From Pseudomonas sp. Irchel 3H7 (GTDB lineage: Bacteria; Pseudomonadota; Gammaproteobacteria; Pseudomonadales; Pseudomonadaceae), in NCBI RefSeq assembly GCF_900187605.1, contig NZ_FYEA01000001.1, forward strand, positions 372,001-436,000: a DNA stretch of 64,000 bases. The letters are read 5' to 3'. The notes below the pieces were generated by a model. It was not told the DNA's origin. It saw only the letters and a program-made list of their open reading frames with translations, and did not search any database. This document shows positions 23,943 through 33,028 of this stretch, in pieces; the stretch's first letter is position 1; each line of letters opens with the position of its first letter. The position numbers were made by a program, and so were the translations under genes.

Positions 23943-24803
23943 TCACTCCGCATCCGGATCAATCTTGTTCTGGCTCAAATACCGATTCAACACATCATCC
24001 TGCCCAGGCACAGAAGCGTCCCCCGCCACCTGCCACAACCGCCGCTCAATCCCCTGCGCCACCATATGCCCCACCGCCGCCTCAATCGCCGACAACACAC
24101 AAAGCTGCGCCGGCTCATTCGTCGTATACCCAACCTCAGCCTCAAGCAACTTCTTGAACTCGATAAACTTGAAAATCCCGGCACTGCGCGCCACCGAATA
24201 AATCGTCTTGCTGGTCATCACATTCGCCAACACCTGCCCACTGCGCACATCCACCGCACGCAAGTTCACAGTCACCTGATCCACCCGATACTCACGCTGC
24301 AAATCAATCCCCAGATACCGCGCCCCTTCCCCACCGCTACGCACATTGGTGTCATAGGCGATGATCCCGCCTTCGAGCATCATGTTCGCCGCCTGCAACG
24401 GTGGCAGCTCACCCTGAATATTCACCGGCGTATTCGGCTTCTTCTGCGACGCACGAATAATCTTGCGCTCGGTCAACAGGTTCTGCAGCCCTTCCCGCTC
24501 CAGCACCACAAACCAGCCACTGGCCTGCATCGCGTCCATCAACATCGACGCCGCGCCCTGGGTCACGCTGGTGGAAAACGAACTCGCCGGCGTCGGTTTG
24601 TACTGCCCGGTCTGATCACGGAAGCCGTACACCACCGCCATCAACCGCCCCTTGGGTCGCGGCATCTTCAGCAAGTCGTAATAAGTCGAGGCCCTTGGAG
24701 TCAGGGTCGGAGTTTCGGTGTCCTGCTCGGCCGACATCGGCTCACGCAGACTGCACCCTTGTAATGTCGCCAACAGCAGCCCTAACGCGATGATCTTTTT
24801 CAT
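23943..24803 (-). CDS. csgG: Curli export channel lipoprotein CsgG
   Basis: The protein has 286 residues. The lipoprotein signal MKKIIALGLLLATLQGC has its lipid-anchored Cys at 17. The CsgG family core is clear: VVYGFRDQTGQYKP, SSFSTSVTQGAASMLMDAM, FVVLEREGLQNLLTERKIIR, a constriction-loop region, MLEGGIIAYDTNVRSGG, RYLGIDLQREYRVDQVTVNLRAVD and TSKTIYSVARSAGIFKFIEFK. CsgG forms a nonameric outer-membrane pore for curlins. It is the last gene of the long minus-strand operon, 28 bases after csgF. Curlins CsgA/CsgB are encoded 2-4 kb away on the opposite strand. Confidence 0.93.
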   Translation of the reverse strand: MKKIIALGLLLATLQGCSLREPMSAEQDTETPTLTPRASTYYDLLKMPRPKGRLMAVVYGFRDQTGQYKPTPASSFSTSVTQGAASMLMDAMQASGWFVVLEREGLQNLLTERKIIRASQKKPNTPVNIQGELPPLQAANMMLEGGIIAYDTNVRSGGEGARYLGIDLQREYRVDQVTVNLRAVDVRSGQVLANVMTSKTIYSVARSAGIFKFIEFKKLLEAEVGYTTNEPAQLCVLSAIEAAVGHMVAQGIERRLWQVAGDASVPGQDDVLNRYLSQNKIDPDAE

Positions 24804-24831
24804 GTCCGTTCTCCCCGGAACCGTCAGCCCG

Positions 24832-25263
24832 TCACGGGTTGAGGCCGTTCACCTGAATTTCCGAAACCTCACCGGTCGCTCGATCGGTCACTTCAATGCT
24901 CAGTGCCCCGGAGTCGTCGATGACGTTGACGATAAAAGAGTCGGTGGACAGGCTCCCCGTGTTGCCGGTGGAGATGTTGTCCAGCAACTGCCCTAGCAGC
25001 CGCGATTGCAATTGACTGGTGAAGCGCTCCAGCGCCGACGTCCCGGCCACTGCCGAGCGGCTCTGGATGTCCGGATCGTCGTGATCGTTTTGCGCCTGAG
25101 CGTTGTTGAGCAACCAGGTACCGTTCAGCGGATTGCCGCCGAACGACGGATTGACCGGCGTGTAGACCAGTTCAGTGGCCTGGACAGCGGCAGCGCTGGC
25201 GAGCCCGATCAACAACCCCGAGATCCACAATCCGCTGCGCCGTGAGAACGTTGTGCTGTTCAT
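24832..25263 (-). CDS. csgF: Curli assembly factor CsgF
   Basis: The protein has 143 residues. A signal peptide ends AAAVQA, and the mature N-terminus TELVYTPVNPSFGGNPLNGT is the CsgF signature that plugs into the CsgG pore. It then has a helix and the beta-rich C-terminus DSFIVNVIDDSGALSIEVTD. CsgF links CsgB to the secretion channel. The start overlaps the csgE stop (ATGA-type). Confidence 0.93.
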   Translation of the reverse strand: MNSTTFSRRSGLWISGLLIGLASAAAVQATELVYTPVNPSFGGNPLNGTWLLNNAQAQNDHDDPDIQSRSAVAGTSALERFTSQLQSRLLGQLLDNISTGNTGSLSTDSFIVNVIDDSGALSIEVTDRATGEVSEIQVNGLNP

Positions 25264-25652
25264 AGTTCGTCCTTCTCAAGGTCGGTGGTGTCCTGCAACA
25301 GAGCCTCCAGCTTGCGCTGGACAACCTGGCGTCGAACCCAGTCGGCGGCCGCGTAGGCCTCGTCCTTCAGTTCCACGGTGTTCGGCGGCAGGAAGCGCCG
25401 ATAAACCAGGCGTTGCTGATATTCCACGGTCACCAGGCTGCCCCAGCGCGCGTCGGGCCGCTCGCGCACCACCAGGTTGAAATCCATCGGGCTGGTGTCG
25501 CGCAGGCGTTCACTGAACGAGTAGTAAAAGTCGTGGCCGATGTGCGAGATCGTGTCATCGACGATGAAGCCCATCATTTCGTCTTCCTCACCGGCCTGCG
25601 CGCAGCACGCCGCCACGGTGAGCATCAGCGCGCACCACCAGTGGCGAGTCAT
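25260..25652 (-). CDS. csgE: Curli secretion specificity factor CsgE
   Basis: The protein has 130 residues. The start at 25652 gives an ATGA overlap with the upstream gene and a signal peptide, MTRHWWCALMLTVAACCAQA. The mature chain has the CsgE features GFIVDDTISHIGHDFYYSF, FNLVVRERPDARWGSLVTVEY and LVYRRFLPP. In the family CsgE caps the periplasmic side of CsgG and selects curlins. Its coupling to pseudopilin genes upstream is unusual. Confidence 0.92.
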   Translation of the reverse strand: MTRHWWCALMLTVAACCAQAGEEDEMMGFIVDDTISHIGHDFYYSFSERLRDTSPMDFNLVVRERPDARWGSLVTVEYQQRLVYRRFLPPNTVELKDEAYAAADWVRRQVVQRKLEALLQDTTDLEKDEL

Positions 25653-26188
25653 GGCTGCAACGCCTGCGGCAGATTCGACTGGCCTTTCGCCGGGCCATTG
25701 GTGCCGTCGAGGAAGGCTTTTTCGGCGACGAACTGCCAGTCTGAATAACGCTGCATGCCGTCGAAATCCGACCACTGTGTCGGGAAGTCCGCCTGCTTCA
25801 ACGGCAGCTCGGTCGAGGGACTGTTGAGGCCGGTGATGCGGCCATCGAAACCGCGTTGCAGTGCCCACTCGCCCTGACCGATCGGGTCTGGATAGAGCTG
25901 ACGCAGATGATGTTTCGCCTCTGGAAAGCGCTGATCTTCAAGCAGGTCTGCCAACTCTTTCGGGTACTGCGCCAGCCCCGGCGAACTGCGGTAGTAGCTG
26001 CGCAGCGCCTGCGCGTATTGGGTGCCGACCCAGAGCAACTGGCGTTCACGGTCACGGCGCGAAGCGGTCGACCACAGTTCGCCGGCACTGGCCAGCCCCA
26101 TGCCCATCACCACAATCAGGAACAGCACGCCCAGGTAGGTGAAGCCACCCTGCTGCGCGCGGTTACCACTCGGAATACTGGCTGCCAT
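25649..26188 (-). CDS. Minor pseudopilin lacking Glu5
   Basis: The protein has 179 residues. The start at 26188 lies inside the upstream gene's 3' end and places a short basic leader before GGFTYLGVLFLIVVMGMGLA, a prepilin-type hydrophobic helix. Position +5 of the mature helix is Gly rather than the conserved Glu, a feature typical of tip pseudopilins such as GspK. The globular part (YAQALRSYYRSSPGLAQYPKELADLLEDQRFP ... RQLYPDPIGQGEW) follows the type II/MSHA pseudopilin pattern. It needs a prepilin peptidase encoded elsewhere. Confidence 0.75.
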   Translation of the reverse strand: MAASIPSGNRAQQGGFTYLGVLFLIVVMGMGLASAGELWSTASRRDRERQLLWVGTQYAQALRSYYRSSPGLAQYPKELADLLEDQRFPEAKHHLRQLYPDPIGQGEWALQRGFDGRITGLNSPSTELPLKQADFPTQWSDFDGMQRYSDWQFVAEKAFLDGTNGPAKGQSNLPQALQP

Positions 26189-26537
26189 CACGCGCCCTCC
26201 CGGTAGCACCGCTTTTGATATCAGCCACGCCGCCGGCGACGCCGTCCGGTGGCGCAATCAGCACCCACTGGTCTTTGCGTTCGGTGATCGGATCGAGTGG
26301 CGCGTTGCGCAGGTAACGTTGTTCGATCAGTTGCTCGATGGAATCCGGATACCGCCCGGTGTCGCCGTAAAAGTGATCCAGCGCCTCGCGCATCGCCGAC
26401 AGGCTCTGGCGCAGGGTGGTTTCCTTCGACGCTTCGAGGCTGTTGAAGTAGCGCGGCAGCGCGATGGTCATCAGCGTGGCGATGATCGCCATCACCACCA
26501 TCAGCTCCAGCAAGGTAAAACCTTTTTCCCGGCGCAT
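26163..26537 (-). CDS. Pseudopilin (GspG/GspH-like)
   Basis: The protein has 124 residues. MRREKGFTLLELMVVMAIIA contains the prepilin peptidase site G|FTLLE with Glu5. The globular part has LRQSLSAMREALDHFYGDTGRYPDSIEQLIEQRYLR and DPITERKDQWVLI, the pseudopilin fold. The ATG at 26537 was chosen; a GTG at 26546 overlapping the upstream stop would add three residues. It overlaps the next gene by 26 bases. Confidence 0.8.
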   Translation of the reverse strand: MRREKGFTLLELMVVMAIIATLMTIALPRYFNSLEASKETTLRQSLSAMREALDHFYGDTGRYPDSIEQLIEQRYLRNAPLDPITERKDQWVLIAPPDGVAGGVADIKSGATGRARDGSQYSEW

Positions 26538-26542
26538 GAGGT

Positions 26543-27016
26543 TCACCACTCGCGGTAGGCGATGCCGTTGAGGCCCTTGCCCCGGGCGTGGGAGTAGACG
26601 TCGAACACGTCCTCGCCATCGCGCGGGTTCTGAGCCGAACTGTTGTAGGCGCGCACGCCCCAACCCCCTTCGTCATCACGTTTGGCCGGCACCAGCGGAT
26701 CGCGTGGGATGCGGCGTAAAAAGTAGAACTTGGCGCCCTTGGCGCTGCGCACATCGCGCACGCCTTCGACCAGCACTGTCAGGTTCGGCGGGTAGCCGCT
26801 GCTGTTCAGCGACTTCTCGATGTAGCCGGCATCGAACGCGCGTTTATAGGCGTCGATGCCATCGCGAATCTGGTACAGCGCGTTGCGTAATTCCTGCTCC
26901 TTGCCACGCCGCACCAAAGTCTCGGTCAGCGGCGCGGCCATGCTCGCCAACAGGCCGATCAGGGCCAGCGTCACCACGACTTCGATCAGGCTGAAACCGC
27001 GTTGGCAGGCGTTCAT
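26543..27016 (-). CDS. Pseudopilin (GspG-like)
   Basis: The protein has 157 residues. MNACQRGFSLIEVVVTLALI has the peptidase site G|FSLIE. The C-terminal part (NALYQIRDGIDAYKRAFDAGYI ... FLRRIPRDPLVP ... GWGVRAYNSSAQNP) resembles major pseudopilins but lacks the calcium-loop ending found in the GspG at 46810. ATG at 27016 follows the secretin stop by 2 bases. Three tandem pseudopilin genes here plus the canonical GspG at 46810 would give a full pseudopilus. Confidence 0.8.
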   Translation of the reverse strand: MNACQRGFSLIEVVVTLALIGLLASMAAPLTETLVRRGKEQELRNALYQIRDGIDAYKRAFDAGYIEKSLNSSGYPPNLTVLVEGVRDVRSAKGAKFYFLRRIPRDPLVPAKRDDEGGWGVRAYNSSAQNPRDGEDVFDVYSHARGKGLNGIAYREW

Positions 27017-27018
27017 GA

Positions 27019-28866
27019 TCAAGGCTTCTCGACGGTGACACGGGTGGTGGCCACGGCCGACTCACCGACGGTACGCGGCTGCGCGGCAGGCGACGGCATC
27101 ACGTAACTCTGCGAACGATCCGGTGCCTGGATGTGCATGCTGGTTTCGGTACCAGTGGAGAACTCCATGTCCGACGGGCTCTGGTACGGCAGGTTGCGCA
27201 CGATCCGTGGGGTGATCGACAGCACCAGTTCCGATTTGCCGACGGTGTCCTTGTTGCTGCCGAACAGCCGGCCAATCCCTGGGATATCGCCGAGGCCCGG
27301 AATCTTGTTGCCGGTGGCGCCGTGATCATTGCGCATCAGGCCGGCGAGGATCTGCGTTTCGCCGTCGTGCAGGCGCAGTGAGGTTTGTGCGTTGCGGGTG
27401 TCGACCTGCACCGGGATCGTGCCCTGACGGGTCGGCTCCAGCGGCGTGGCGTTACTCACTTCGAGAGCAATCTTGATCGCCACTTCGTTGTTCAGGTGCA
27501 CGGTCGGCTGCACTTCGAGTTTCAGACCGACGTCCAGATAAGTGACGCTCTCAGTGATCACCGGGCCTTGCGTCGACGGCACCGAAGTCGCGCTGATGAT
27601 CGGCACGCGCTGACCGATGTGGATCCGCGCCTGCTCACGGTTGCTCACACGAATCACCGGGCTGGCGAGGGTGTTGATGTCATTGTCCTGGGCGTTGATC
27701 TTGGCTTGCGGCGACGGCGAGATCGAAATCCGGCTGGAATTGATGCCTTTCAGTTGATCAAGCAGAGTCACCGCCGAACCGTCGCTGTTGACCACGCCGA
27801 AGGTGTTCGGCCATTGCAGCCCTAGGTCGAGAATGCGCTGGGTGGCGACTTCCATCACTTCCACCTCCAGCACCACTTCCGGGTTGGACTGATCTTGCGA
27901 CTGCAGAAGTTTCTCGGCCATGCGCACGGCGTCTTCGGTGTCGCGCATGGTCAGGGTGTTGAGGCGTTCGTCGACGAACACGTCGCGGGTCTTGAGCATG
28001 GTTTTGACCATGTTCAGCGCGGTGTTGGCGTCGATGCTGGTCAGGTAGAACGTGCGCATCACCAGTTCCTGGTAATCCTTCACTTTCTGTGGCGAGTCCG
28101 GGTAGATGAGCAAGGTGTTTTCGTTCACCACTTTCTGGTGCAACTGGTTCTGTTGCAGCAGCAGGGTCACGGCGTCTTCGATGCGCACGTCACGCACGAA
28201 GATCGTCGCTTTCATGTCCGGGCGCAGGTCTTTGTCGAAGATGAAGTTCAGTCCGGCGACCTGCGACAGCACTTCGAAAATGGTCTTCAGGTTGGCGTCG
28301 CGAAACTCCAGAGTCACCGGCCGATCAAGCTTGGTGCGCAGTTGCGGATAAGCAATCACGTTGCGGCTCTGCACCAGACGAATGTTTCCTTGCAGCGCCA
28401 GCGCGCCTTCGTTGTTCGGGTCGAGTTCGAGGATCTGTTTGACCTGCCGATCAGCGCCGTAGATGTCGCCCCGGCGCAGGTCGCCACGGGCCAGTTCGAG
28501 TTTTTCGTCCATGCTGCGCAGGTAGTCCATCTGCTTCAGGGCATCCTGAGCGCGGCGGTTGTTCGGCTCGATGGTCAGCGCGCGGTTGTAGGCCACCCGC
28601 GCCGAGGCGAAATCGCGGCGCGAACGGTCGGTGTCGCCGGTCGTCAGCAACGCCGTGATGGCCTTGGCCCGACCGCTGTTGAGCAGCAAGTGCAGCTCGG
28701 TGTCCCGTGGGTTTTCGCGCAGACCTTCCTCGACACGGGCCAGCCCCGCTTCGTACTGACCCTGTTCAATCAGGTCGGCGGCTTCCTTGTTGGCCACTTG
28801 TGCAGAACTGCACGCGGCCAGCCCGGCACACAGGCCCAGGCTCATCAGCAAACGGGAACGGTTCAT
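27019..28866 (-). CDS. gspD: Secretin, GspD/MshL-like outer-membrane channel
   Basis: The protein has 615 residues. It is a lipoprotein: signal MNRSRLLMSLGLCAGLAAC, with Cys19. TPR-like repeats occupy about 25-170 (ADLIEQGQYEAGLARVEEGL, ALTIEPNNRRAQDALKQ), then short secretin domains (VTLEFRDANLKTIFEVLSQVAGLNFIFD). The secretin core runs to NKIPGLGDIPGIGRLFG, ELVLSITPRIVR. The N-terminal TPR plus lipobox layout is closer to MshL/BfpB-type secretins than to the classic XcpQ. It forms the outer-membrane exit of the machine encoded here. It overlaps the upstream gene by 4 bases. Confidence 0.9.
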   Translation of the reverse strand: MNRSRLLMSLGLCAGLAACSSAQVANKEAADLIEQGQYEAGLARVEEGLRENPRDTELHLLLNSGRAKAITALLTTGDTDRSRRDFASARVAYNRALTIEPNNRRAQDALKQMDYLRSMDEKLELARGDLRRGDIYGADRQVKQILELDPNNEGALALQGNIRLVQSRNVIAYPQLRTKLDRPVTLEFRDANLKTIFEVLSQVAGLNFIFDKDLRPDMKATIFVRDVRIEDAVTLLLQQNQLHQKVVNENTLLIYPDSPQKVKDYQELVMRTFYLTSIDANTALNMVKTMLKTRDVFVDERLNTLTMRDTEDAVRMAEKLLQSQDQSNPEVVLEVEVMEVATQRILDLGLQWPNTFGVVNSDGSAVTLLDQLKGINSSRISISPSPQAKINAQDNDINTLASPVIRVSNREQARIHIGQRVPIISATSVPSTQGPVITESVTYLDVGLKLEVQPTVHLNNEVAIKIALEVSNATPLEPTRQGTIPVQVDTRNAQTSLRLHDGETQILAGLMRNDHGATGNKIPGLGDIPGIGRLFGSNKDTVGKSELVLSITPRIVRNLPYQSPSDMEFSTGTETSMHIQAPDRSQSYVMPSPAAQPRTVGESAVATTRVTVEKP

Positions 28867-29375
28867 TGCGTACTCCCCACAGACAGGGTCTGCGACAAAT
28901 GCAAGGGCAGGTAGACCAGACTCAGTTCCAGATCGGAAATGCCGGTGATCTTCCAGGTGTCGTCGATCACATCCCCATTGCGCACGACGTAGATCTTTTC
29001 GCCGTTCTGCAAAAACACTTGCAGGTCGCTGCGGTCATGCAGCCTGCCGACGAACTGAAACGGCACCGGTGGCAGGCTCGGGGCTTGCACCACTGTTGCT
29101 GGATTGATGGCAATTTCGGTGACCGTGGCCAGAGTCGGCGCGGCCTTCCAGGATTTGGCGGCAAACAGGTCGCCGGCCGGGCTCAAATCCTTGATCGGGG
29201 CGTCTTTGGCCTTGGCGGTGCTGGCCGGCAGCGCGCCACGGGTTTTCCCCGGCGTAGCGACGGCCACTTCGTTGGAATCGGCGTCTTCGCTTGGCGAGAA
29301 ATATTCCGGCAACCACGCCAGCGCGGCCGCTACGCCGAAGAATGCCAACCAACCTGTCACGCGCTTGGTATTCAT
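28863..29375 (-). CDS. PilP/MshK/GspC-like periplasmic connector
   Basis: The protein has 170 residues. One N-terminal membrane segment (VTGWLAFFGVAAALAWL) is followed by a proline/alanine-rich linker and a small beta-domain (FQFVGRLHDRSDLQVFLQNGEKIYVVRNGDVIDDTWKITGI) of the HR/PilP type that binds secretin N-domains. The ATG overlaps the upstream stop. It should couple the inner-membrane platform to the secretin. Confidence 0.75.
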   Translation of the reverse strand: MNTKRVTGWLAFFGVAAALAWLPEYFSPSEDADSNEVAVATPGKTRGALPASTAKAKDAPIKDLSPAGDLFAAKSWKAAPTLATVTEIAINPATVVQAPSLPPVPFQFVGRLHDRSDLQVFLQNGEKIYVVRNGDVIDDTWKITGISDLELSLVYLPLHLSQTLSVGSTQ

Positions 29376-29923
29376 CACGACCTCGACAGGTAAAGGGTCA
29401 TACGGATCCGGCCATTGAGGTCGGTGTCGCCAATCTTCTTGCGTTGCAGTTCGAGGTCTTCCACCACCACCGCCGGCAACTGCCCGAGCAAGGCGTGCAG
29501 GAAGCGGCGCAGTTGCGGGTAGCTACCGCGCACTGGCAGGAGAATCTGATAGCGCGCCAGATGGGTTTTCGGGTCGACGCCGAGGGCATATTCACCGCGC
29601 GCCAGGGTGATGTGCTCCTGGGCTGCAAGGGCGTAGATGCGATCGATGGCGACGGTGGCTTGCGGCTGCGCCGGCAGTTTGTTGCGGAAGTCGTCGAGCT
29701 GACGCTGTGGCACCACCGGTGGCGCGATGCTGCCGTCTTCAACCTTGGCCAAGTACGCGGTGGCTTCCTGAGTCTGCAGGCTCAGGTGCTGCAATGATTG
29801 CCAACCCGGCAGCAAACCACCGAGTGCCCAAGCCACGGCGATCAGCAGCAGCGCCAGCCCGGCGAGGCCCGGAACACCGAGACCTTGCAGGTATTCGTGG
29901 ACGATCAGTCTAGGGATTCGCAT
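29375..29923 (-). CDS. PilO/GspM-like inner-membrane platform protein
   Basis: The protein has 182 residues. A single TM helix (LAGLALLLIAVAWALGGLL) is followed by a coiled coil and a ferredoxin-like domain (PQATVAIDRIYALAAQEHITLARGEYALG ... YPQLRRFLHALLGQLPAVVVEDLELQRK). The start overlaps the preceding gene by 14 bases. The order M-N-O-P-secretin mirrors type IV pilus alignment complexes and MSHA. Confidence 0.75.
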   Translation of the reverse strand: MRIPRLIVHEYLQGLGVPGLAGLALLLIAVAWALGGLLPGWQSLQHLSLQTQEATAYLAKVEDGSIAPPVVPQRQLDDFRNKLPAQPQATVAIDRIYALAAQEHITLARGEYALGVDPKTHLARYQILLPVRGSYPQLRRFLHALLGQLPAVVVEDLELQRKKIGDTDLNGRIRMTLYLSRS

Positions 29924-30455
29924 CGCCAATCTCCCAAGTCGCCGACAGGTTGAATTGCACCGGTTGTTCCGGCGATTTGACGACGATTTCGTGGCTGAGC
30001 AGCGACACGTCCGACAGCTCGTCGCTGGCTTCCAGACGTTTGTGGAAGTCGAGCATCGCTTGCAGATCTCGCGCTTCGGCGCTGATGCGTACCTGACCTT
30101 TACGGGCATCCGGGGTCAGGCTCAACAGCGCAACGTCATCGCGCGGCATCGCTTCGAGCATGGCGAACAGGCGTTCCCACGGCCGGCGCAGTTGCTGTGA
30201 GACCTTGCGCATTTCGGCGAGGTTTGCCGCTTGCTCGCGGGTTTCCGCCGGGCTCAGGGTGGACTTTGCGCCGCTGTCGCCGGTGAGCTGACGCTGGGTG
30301 GTTTGCAGGTGGCCTTGTTGCTGTTCGGTGTGCGCGCCGAGGTGCTGTTGCACGCCGAAGCACAGCAGCGCCAGCAGCACACCGCCACCGAGCAAACTCC
30401 AACCCAATGGGCCGGAACGTGGCCGTGGCTGAAAATCGAGGTTAAGGGCGCGCAT
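29910..30455 (-). CDS. PilN/GspL C-terminal-like platform protein
   Basis: The protein has 181 residues. A short cytoplasmic N-terminus (MRALNLDFQPRPRSGPLGW, as in PilN) is followed by a TM segment (SLLGGGVLLALLCFGVQ), a coiled coil and a ferredoxin-like domain (FAMLEAMPRDDVALLSLTPDARKGQVRISAEARDLQAMLDFHKRLE). It begins one base after the PilM-like stop codon. Confidence 0.75.
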   Translation of the reverse strand: MRALNLDFQPRPRSGPLGWSLLGGGVLLALLCFGVQQHLGAHTEQQQGHLQTTQRQLTGDSGAKSTLSPAETREQAANLAEMRKVSQQLRRPWERLFAMLEAMPRDDVALLSLTPDARKGQVRISAEARDLQAMLDFHKRLEASDELSDVSLLSHEIVVKSPEQPVQFNLSATWEIGDANP

Positions 30456-30456
30456 G

Positions 30457-31260
30457 TCAGGCCACCGCCCGGGACATGACGTACAAGCCGTCACGCACGG
30501 TCATCGAGTCGTCTTCAAGGGTGCGCAGTTGCACGCCCGCCACGTCCGGATGCGCATCGAGGCGCGCCGGTGCATGCAGATAAACGTTGAAGGCACGTTC
30601 GCTGGTCGAGGCTTGCAGCTGCCGTTCGCGACCGATCAAGGCATTCAGCGCCGCGTCGCTGTCGCTGCCGCCCACCGAACGCACGCCAGCCCAGCGCCCT
30701 TCCCTCGCCAGCAACAACACACTGCGTTGCGGCTCGGCGACGACAAATAGGAAGTCGCCGGCATCGAGGCTTTTGTCGAAGCGATTGAACGCCGCCATCA
30801 GGTACGGCTGCACCGAGCGCAGGCGCAAACCGCGACCGCTGACCAGCACCCGCAGACGTTCGAGCAAGTCTTGCGGCAAAGCGCTGGCGATGCGGTCGTA
30901 ACCGGCAGGCTCAGCGGATAACACCAGACTCCACGGCTGAGTCGGCGCGCCAAACAAGTCTTCGAAACACAGTTGGGCAAAGCCGCGCAGCTCTTCAGGA
31001 CTGCTGATTTGCGCGCTCCACGGCACCAGGCAGAAGCGGCTGAAATGGCCGGAGATGACCACGCTCAATTCGGCACCGGCGCGGGCGTGTTCACCGAGCA
31101 GGCGATCGAGGGTATCCAGCGCCACCGCGTAGCTCTGGAAGCCTTCGTCGATGTAGCCGACGCTGCCCAGCCACAGGGTGTCGCTACCGCGCCGCTGACC
31201 GAGGCCAACACCGCTGGCGCCGAGCACGGCGACAAAACGCTCACGAGATAAATGTGACAC
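30457..31260 (-). CDS. PilM/GspL-like cytoplasmic actin-fold protein
   Basis: The protein has 267 residues. A GTG start at 31260 has the strong site GGAGGAGATCAATC and overlaps gspE by 20 bases. The sequence (VAVLGASGVGLGQRR ... RAGAELSVVISGHFSRFCLVPWS, AGDFLFVVAEPQRSVLLLAREGRWAGVRSVG) fits the divergent PilM/MshI type that bridges the ATPase and the membrane platform. The assignment rests mainly on position between the ATPase and the PilN-like gene. Confidence 0.65.
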   Translation of the reverse strand: MSHLSRERFVAVLGASGVGLGQRRGSDTLWLGSVGYIDEGFQSYAVALDTLDRLLGEHARAGAELSVVISGHFSRFCLVPWSAQISSPEELRGFAQLCFEDLFGAPTQPWSLVLSAEPAGYDRIASALPQDLLERLRVLVSGRGLRLRSVQPYLMAAFNRFDKSLDAGDFLFVVAEPQRSVLLLAREGRWAGVRSVGGSDSDAALNALIGRERQLQASTSERAFNVYLHAPARLDAHPDVAGVQLRTLEDDSMTVRDGLYVMSRAVA

Positions 31261-32947
31261 GATTGATCTCCTCCAGCGTGGTGCGACCTTGTTCCACAAG
31301 TTCCAGCGCCGATTCGCGCAGCAGGCGCAAACCACGGGCACAGGCCAGGGCTTTGATTTGTTTGATCGGTTGGCGCTCGACGATCATCTGGCGCAGCTCG
31401 TCGTCGAGGTGCAGCAACTCGGCAATCGCCGTGCGCCCGCGATAGCCGCTGCCCCGGCAGTGGCCGCAGCCTTTGCCGTGGACGAAGTGGTAGTGATCGA
31501 CTTTCTGCGGATCGAGGCCCGAGGCGCGCAGCTCTTCATCACTCGGATTGACCGGTGAGCTGCAACTGGCGCACACCAGACGGATCAGGCGCTGGGCAAG
31601 AATCGCGTTGAGCGCCGAGACCAGGCTGTACGGGTCGATGTCCATTTGGGTGAAGCGGCCGATCACGTCGAAAACGTTGTTGGCGTGGATGGTGGTGAAC
31701 ACCAGGTGGCCGGTGAGCGCCGACTGCACGGCGATCTGCGCGGTGTCCGGGTCGCGGATTTCGCCGACCATGATTTTGTCCGGGTCGTGGCGCAGGATCG
31801 AGCGCAAACCCCGGGCGAAGGTCAGGCCTTTTTTCTCGTTGACCGGGATCTGCAGCACCCCCGGCAGTTGATATTCGACCGGGTCTTCGATGGTGATGAT
31901 CTTGTCCACGCCGTGGTTGATCTCGGTGATCATCGCGTACAGCGTGGTGGTCTTGCCGCTGCCGGTCGGGCCGGTGACCAGGACCATGCCGTAAGGTTCG
32001 GCAGCGAGGCGGCGCAACTGGCGCAGGGTTTCGTCTTCAAAGCCCAGCGCCTGCAATTGCACGCCGCAGACCTTGTCAGCCAGATCCTGTTTGTCGAGGA
32101 CACGCAGCACCGCGTCTTCGCCAAAAATGCTCGGCATGATCGACACACGGAAGTCAATCTGACGGCCACTGATGCCGATCTTGAAACGACCGTCCTGCGG
32201 CACGCGTTTTTCGCCGATGTCCAGTTCAGCCATGACCTTGACCCGCGAAATCACCTGCTCGGCGAACTCGTTGCCCTGGACTTTGCTGATGTTGTTGAGC
32301 ACGCCGTCGATGCGGTACTTGATCACCAGACCGTGGCCGGTGGTGCCGAGGTGGATGTCGCTGGCATGCATTTTCAGCGCGTCGTAGAGGGTCGAGTTGA
32401 CCAGTTTCACCACGCTGCTGGCATCTTCGCTGATGCTGGTCAGCGACAGGCTTTGCAGGGTGTCGATTTCGTGGTGGGTATCGCCTTGGGCGTTCAGCGA
32501 TTCGACGGCGTGGAAGCTTTCTTCGTGACGGGCCAGATAGGCCTTGAGGTCATCGGCGTGCACCAGATGCAGCGGCGCTCCGTGCAGGCAGTCATCGATC
32601 CAGGCCAGCCGCGCCGGGTCGAAGGGGTCGGCAAATACGCCGATGACTTCGTCGTTGTGGCGCAGCAGGATGAATTCACGTTTCAGGCATTGTGCGAGGG
32701 TGACGCGGTCGAACACCGGCGTCGCCGCAAACAGGCTGTCGGTGTCGAGCACCGGGTAATGCAGGGTGGCGCCGAGGGTGTGAATGAACGGCATCGGCGC
32801 CAGTTCACAGAGTACGCCAAGGGCTTCAAGCACGCGTTCGCCGGAGGTGGCGGCCCGCGCCCGGGCCTGGGCAAGCTGTTCACTGGAAAAGCGTTCCGGC
32901 GCGCTCGGCGCCAGCAGAGGTTCGACGACAACGGACAGACGTTCCAT
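31241..32947 (-). CDS. gspE: Secretion ATPase GspE/MshE family
   Basis: The protein has 568 residues. An N-terminal GspE/MshE domain (LAQARARAATSGERVLEALGVL) precedes the ATPase core: Walker A GPTGSGKTT near 326, Asp box IITIEDPVEYQL, Walker B KIMVGEIRDPDTA, His box TGHLVFTTIHANN, and a tetracysteine zinc site CASC...CGHC. It powers pseudopilus assembly. It follows the response regulator after 81 bases. The matching platform GspF and canonical GspG are 14-15 kb away at 46810-48440. Confidence 0.92.
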   Translation of the reverse strand: MERLSVVVEPLLAPSAPERFSSEQLAQARARAATSGERVLEALGVLCELAPMPFIHTLGATLHYPVLDTDSLFAATPVFDRVTLAQCLKREFILLRHNDEVIGVFADPFDPARLAWIDDCLHGAPLHLVHADDLKAYLARHEESFHAVESLNAQGDTHHEIDTLQSLSLTSISEDASSVVKLVNSTLYDALKMHASDIHLGTTGHGLVIKYRIDGVLNNISKVQGNEFAEQVISRVKVMAELDIGEKRVPQDGRFKIGISGRQIDFRVSIMPSIFGEDAVLRVLDKQDLADKVCGVQLQALGFEDETLRQLRRLAAEPYGMVLVTGPTGSGKTTTLYAMITEINHGVDKIITIEDPVEYQLPGVLQIPVNEKKGLTFARGLRSILRHDPDKIMVGEIRDPDTAQIAVQSALTGHLVFTTIHANNVFDVIGRFTQMDIDPYSLVSALNAILAQRLIRLVCASCSSPVNPSDEELRASGLDPQKVDHYHFVHGKGCGHCRGSGYRGRTAIAELLHLDDELRQMIVERQPIKQIKALACARGLRLLRESALELVEQGRTTLEEINRVTFIS

Positions 32948-33028
32948 GGCTTGCTCTCCAACCGGGGCTCAGTGCCCTGTCGGCGCGGCAAACCTTGACG
33001 GCAAGTGCCGGAACGTCTGATCGCGCCA

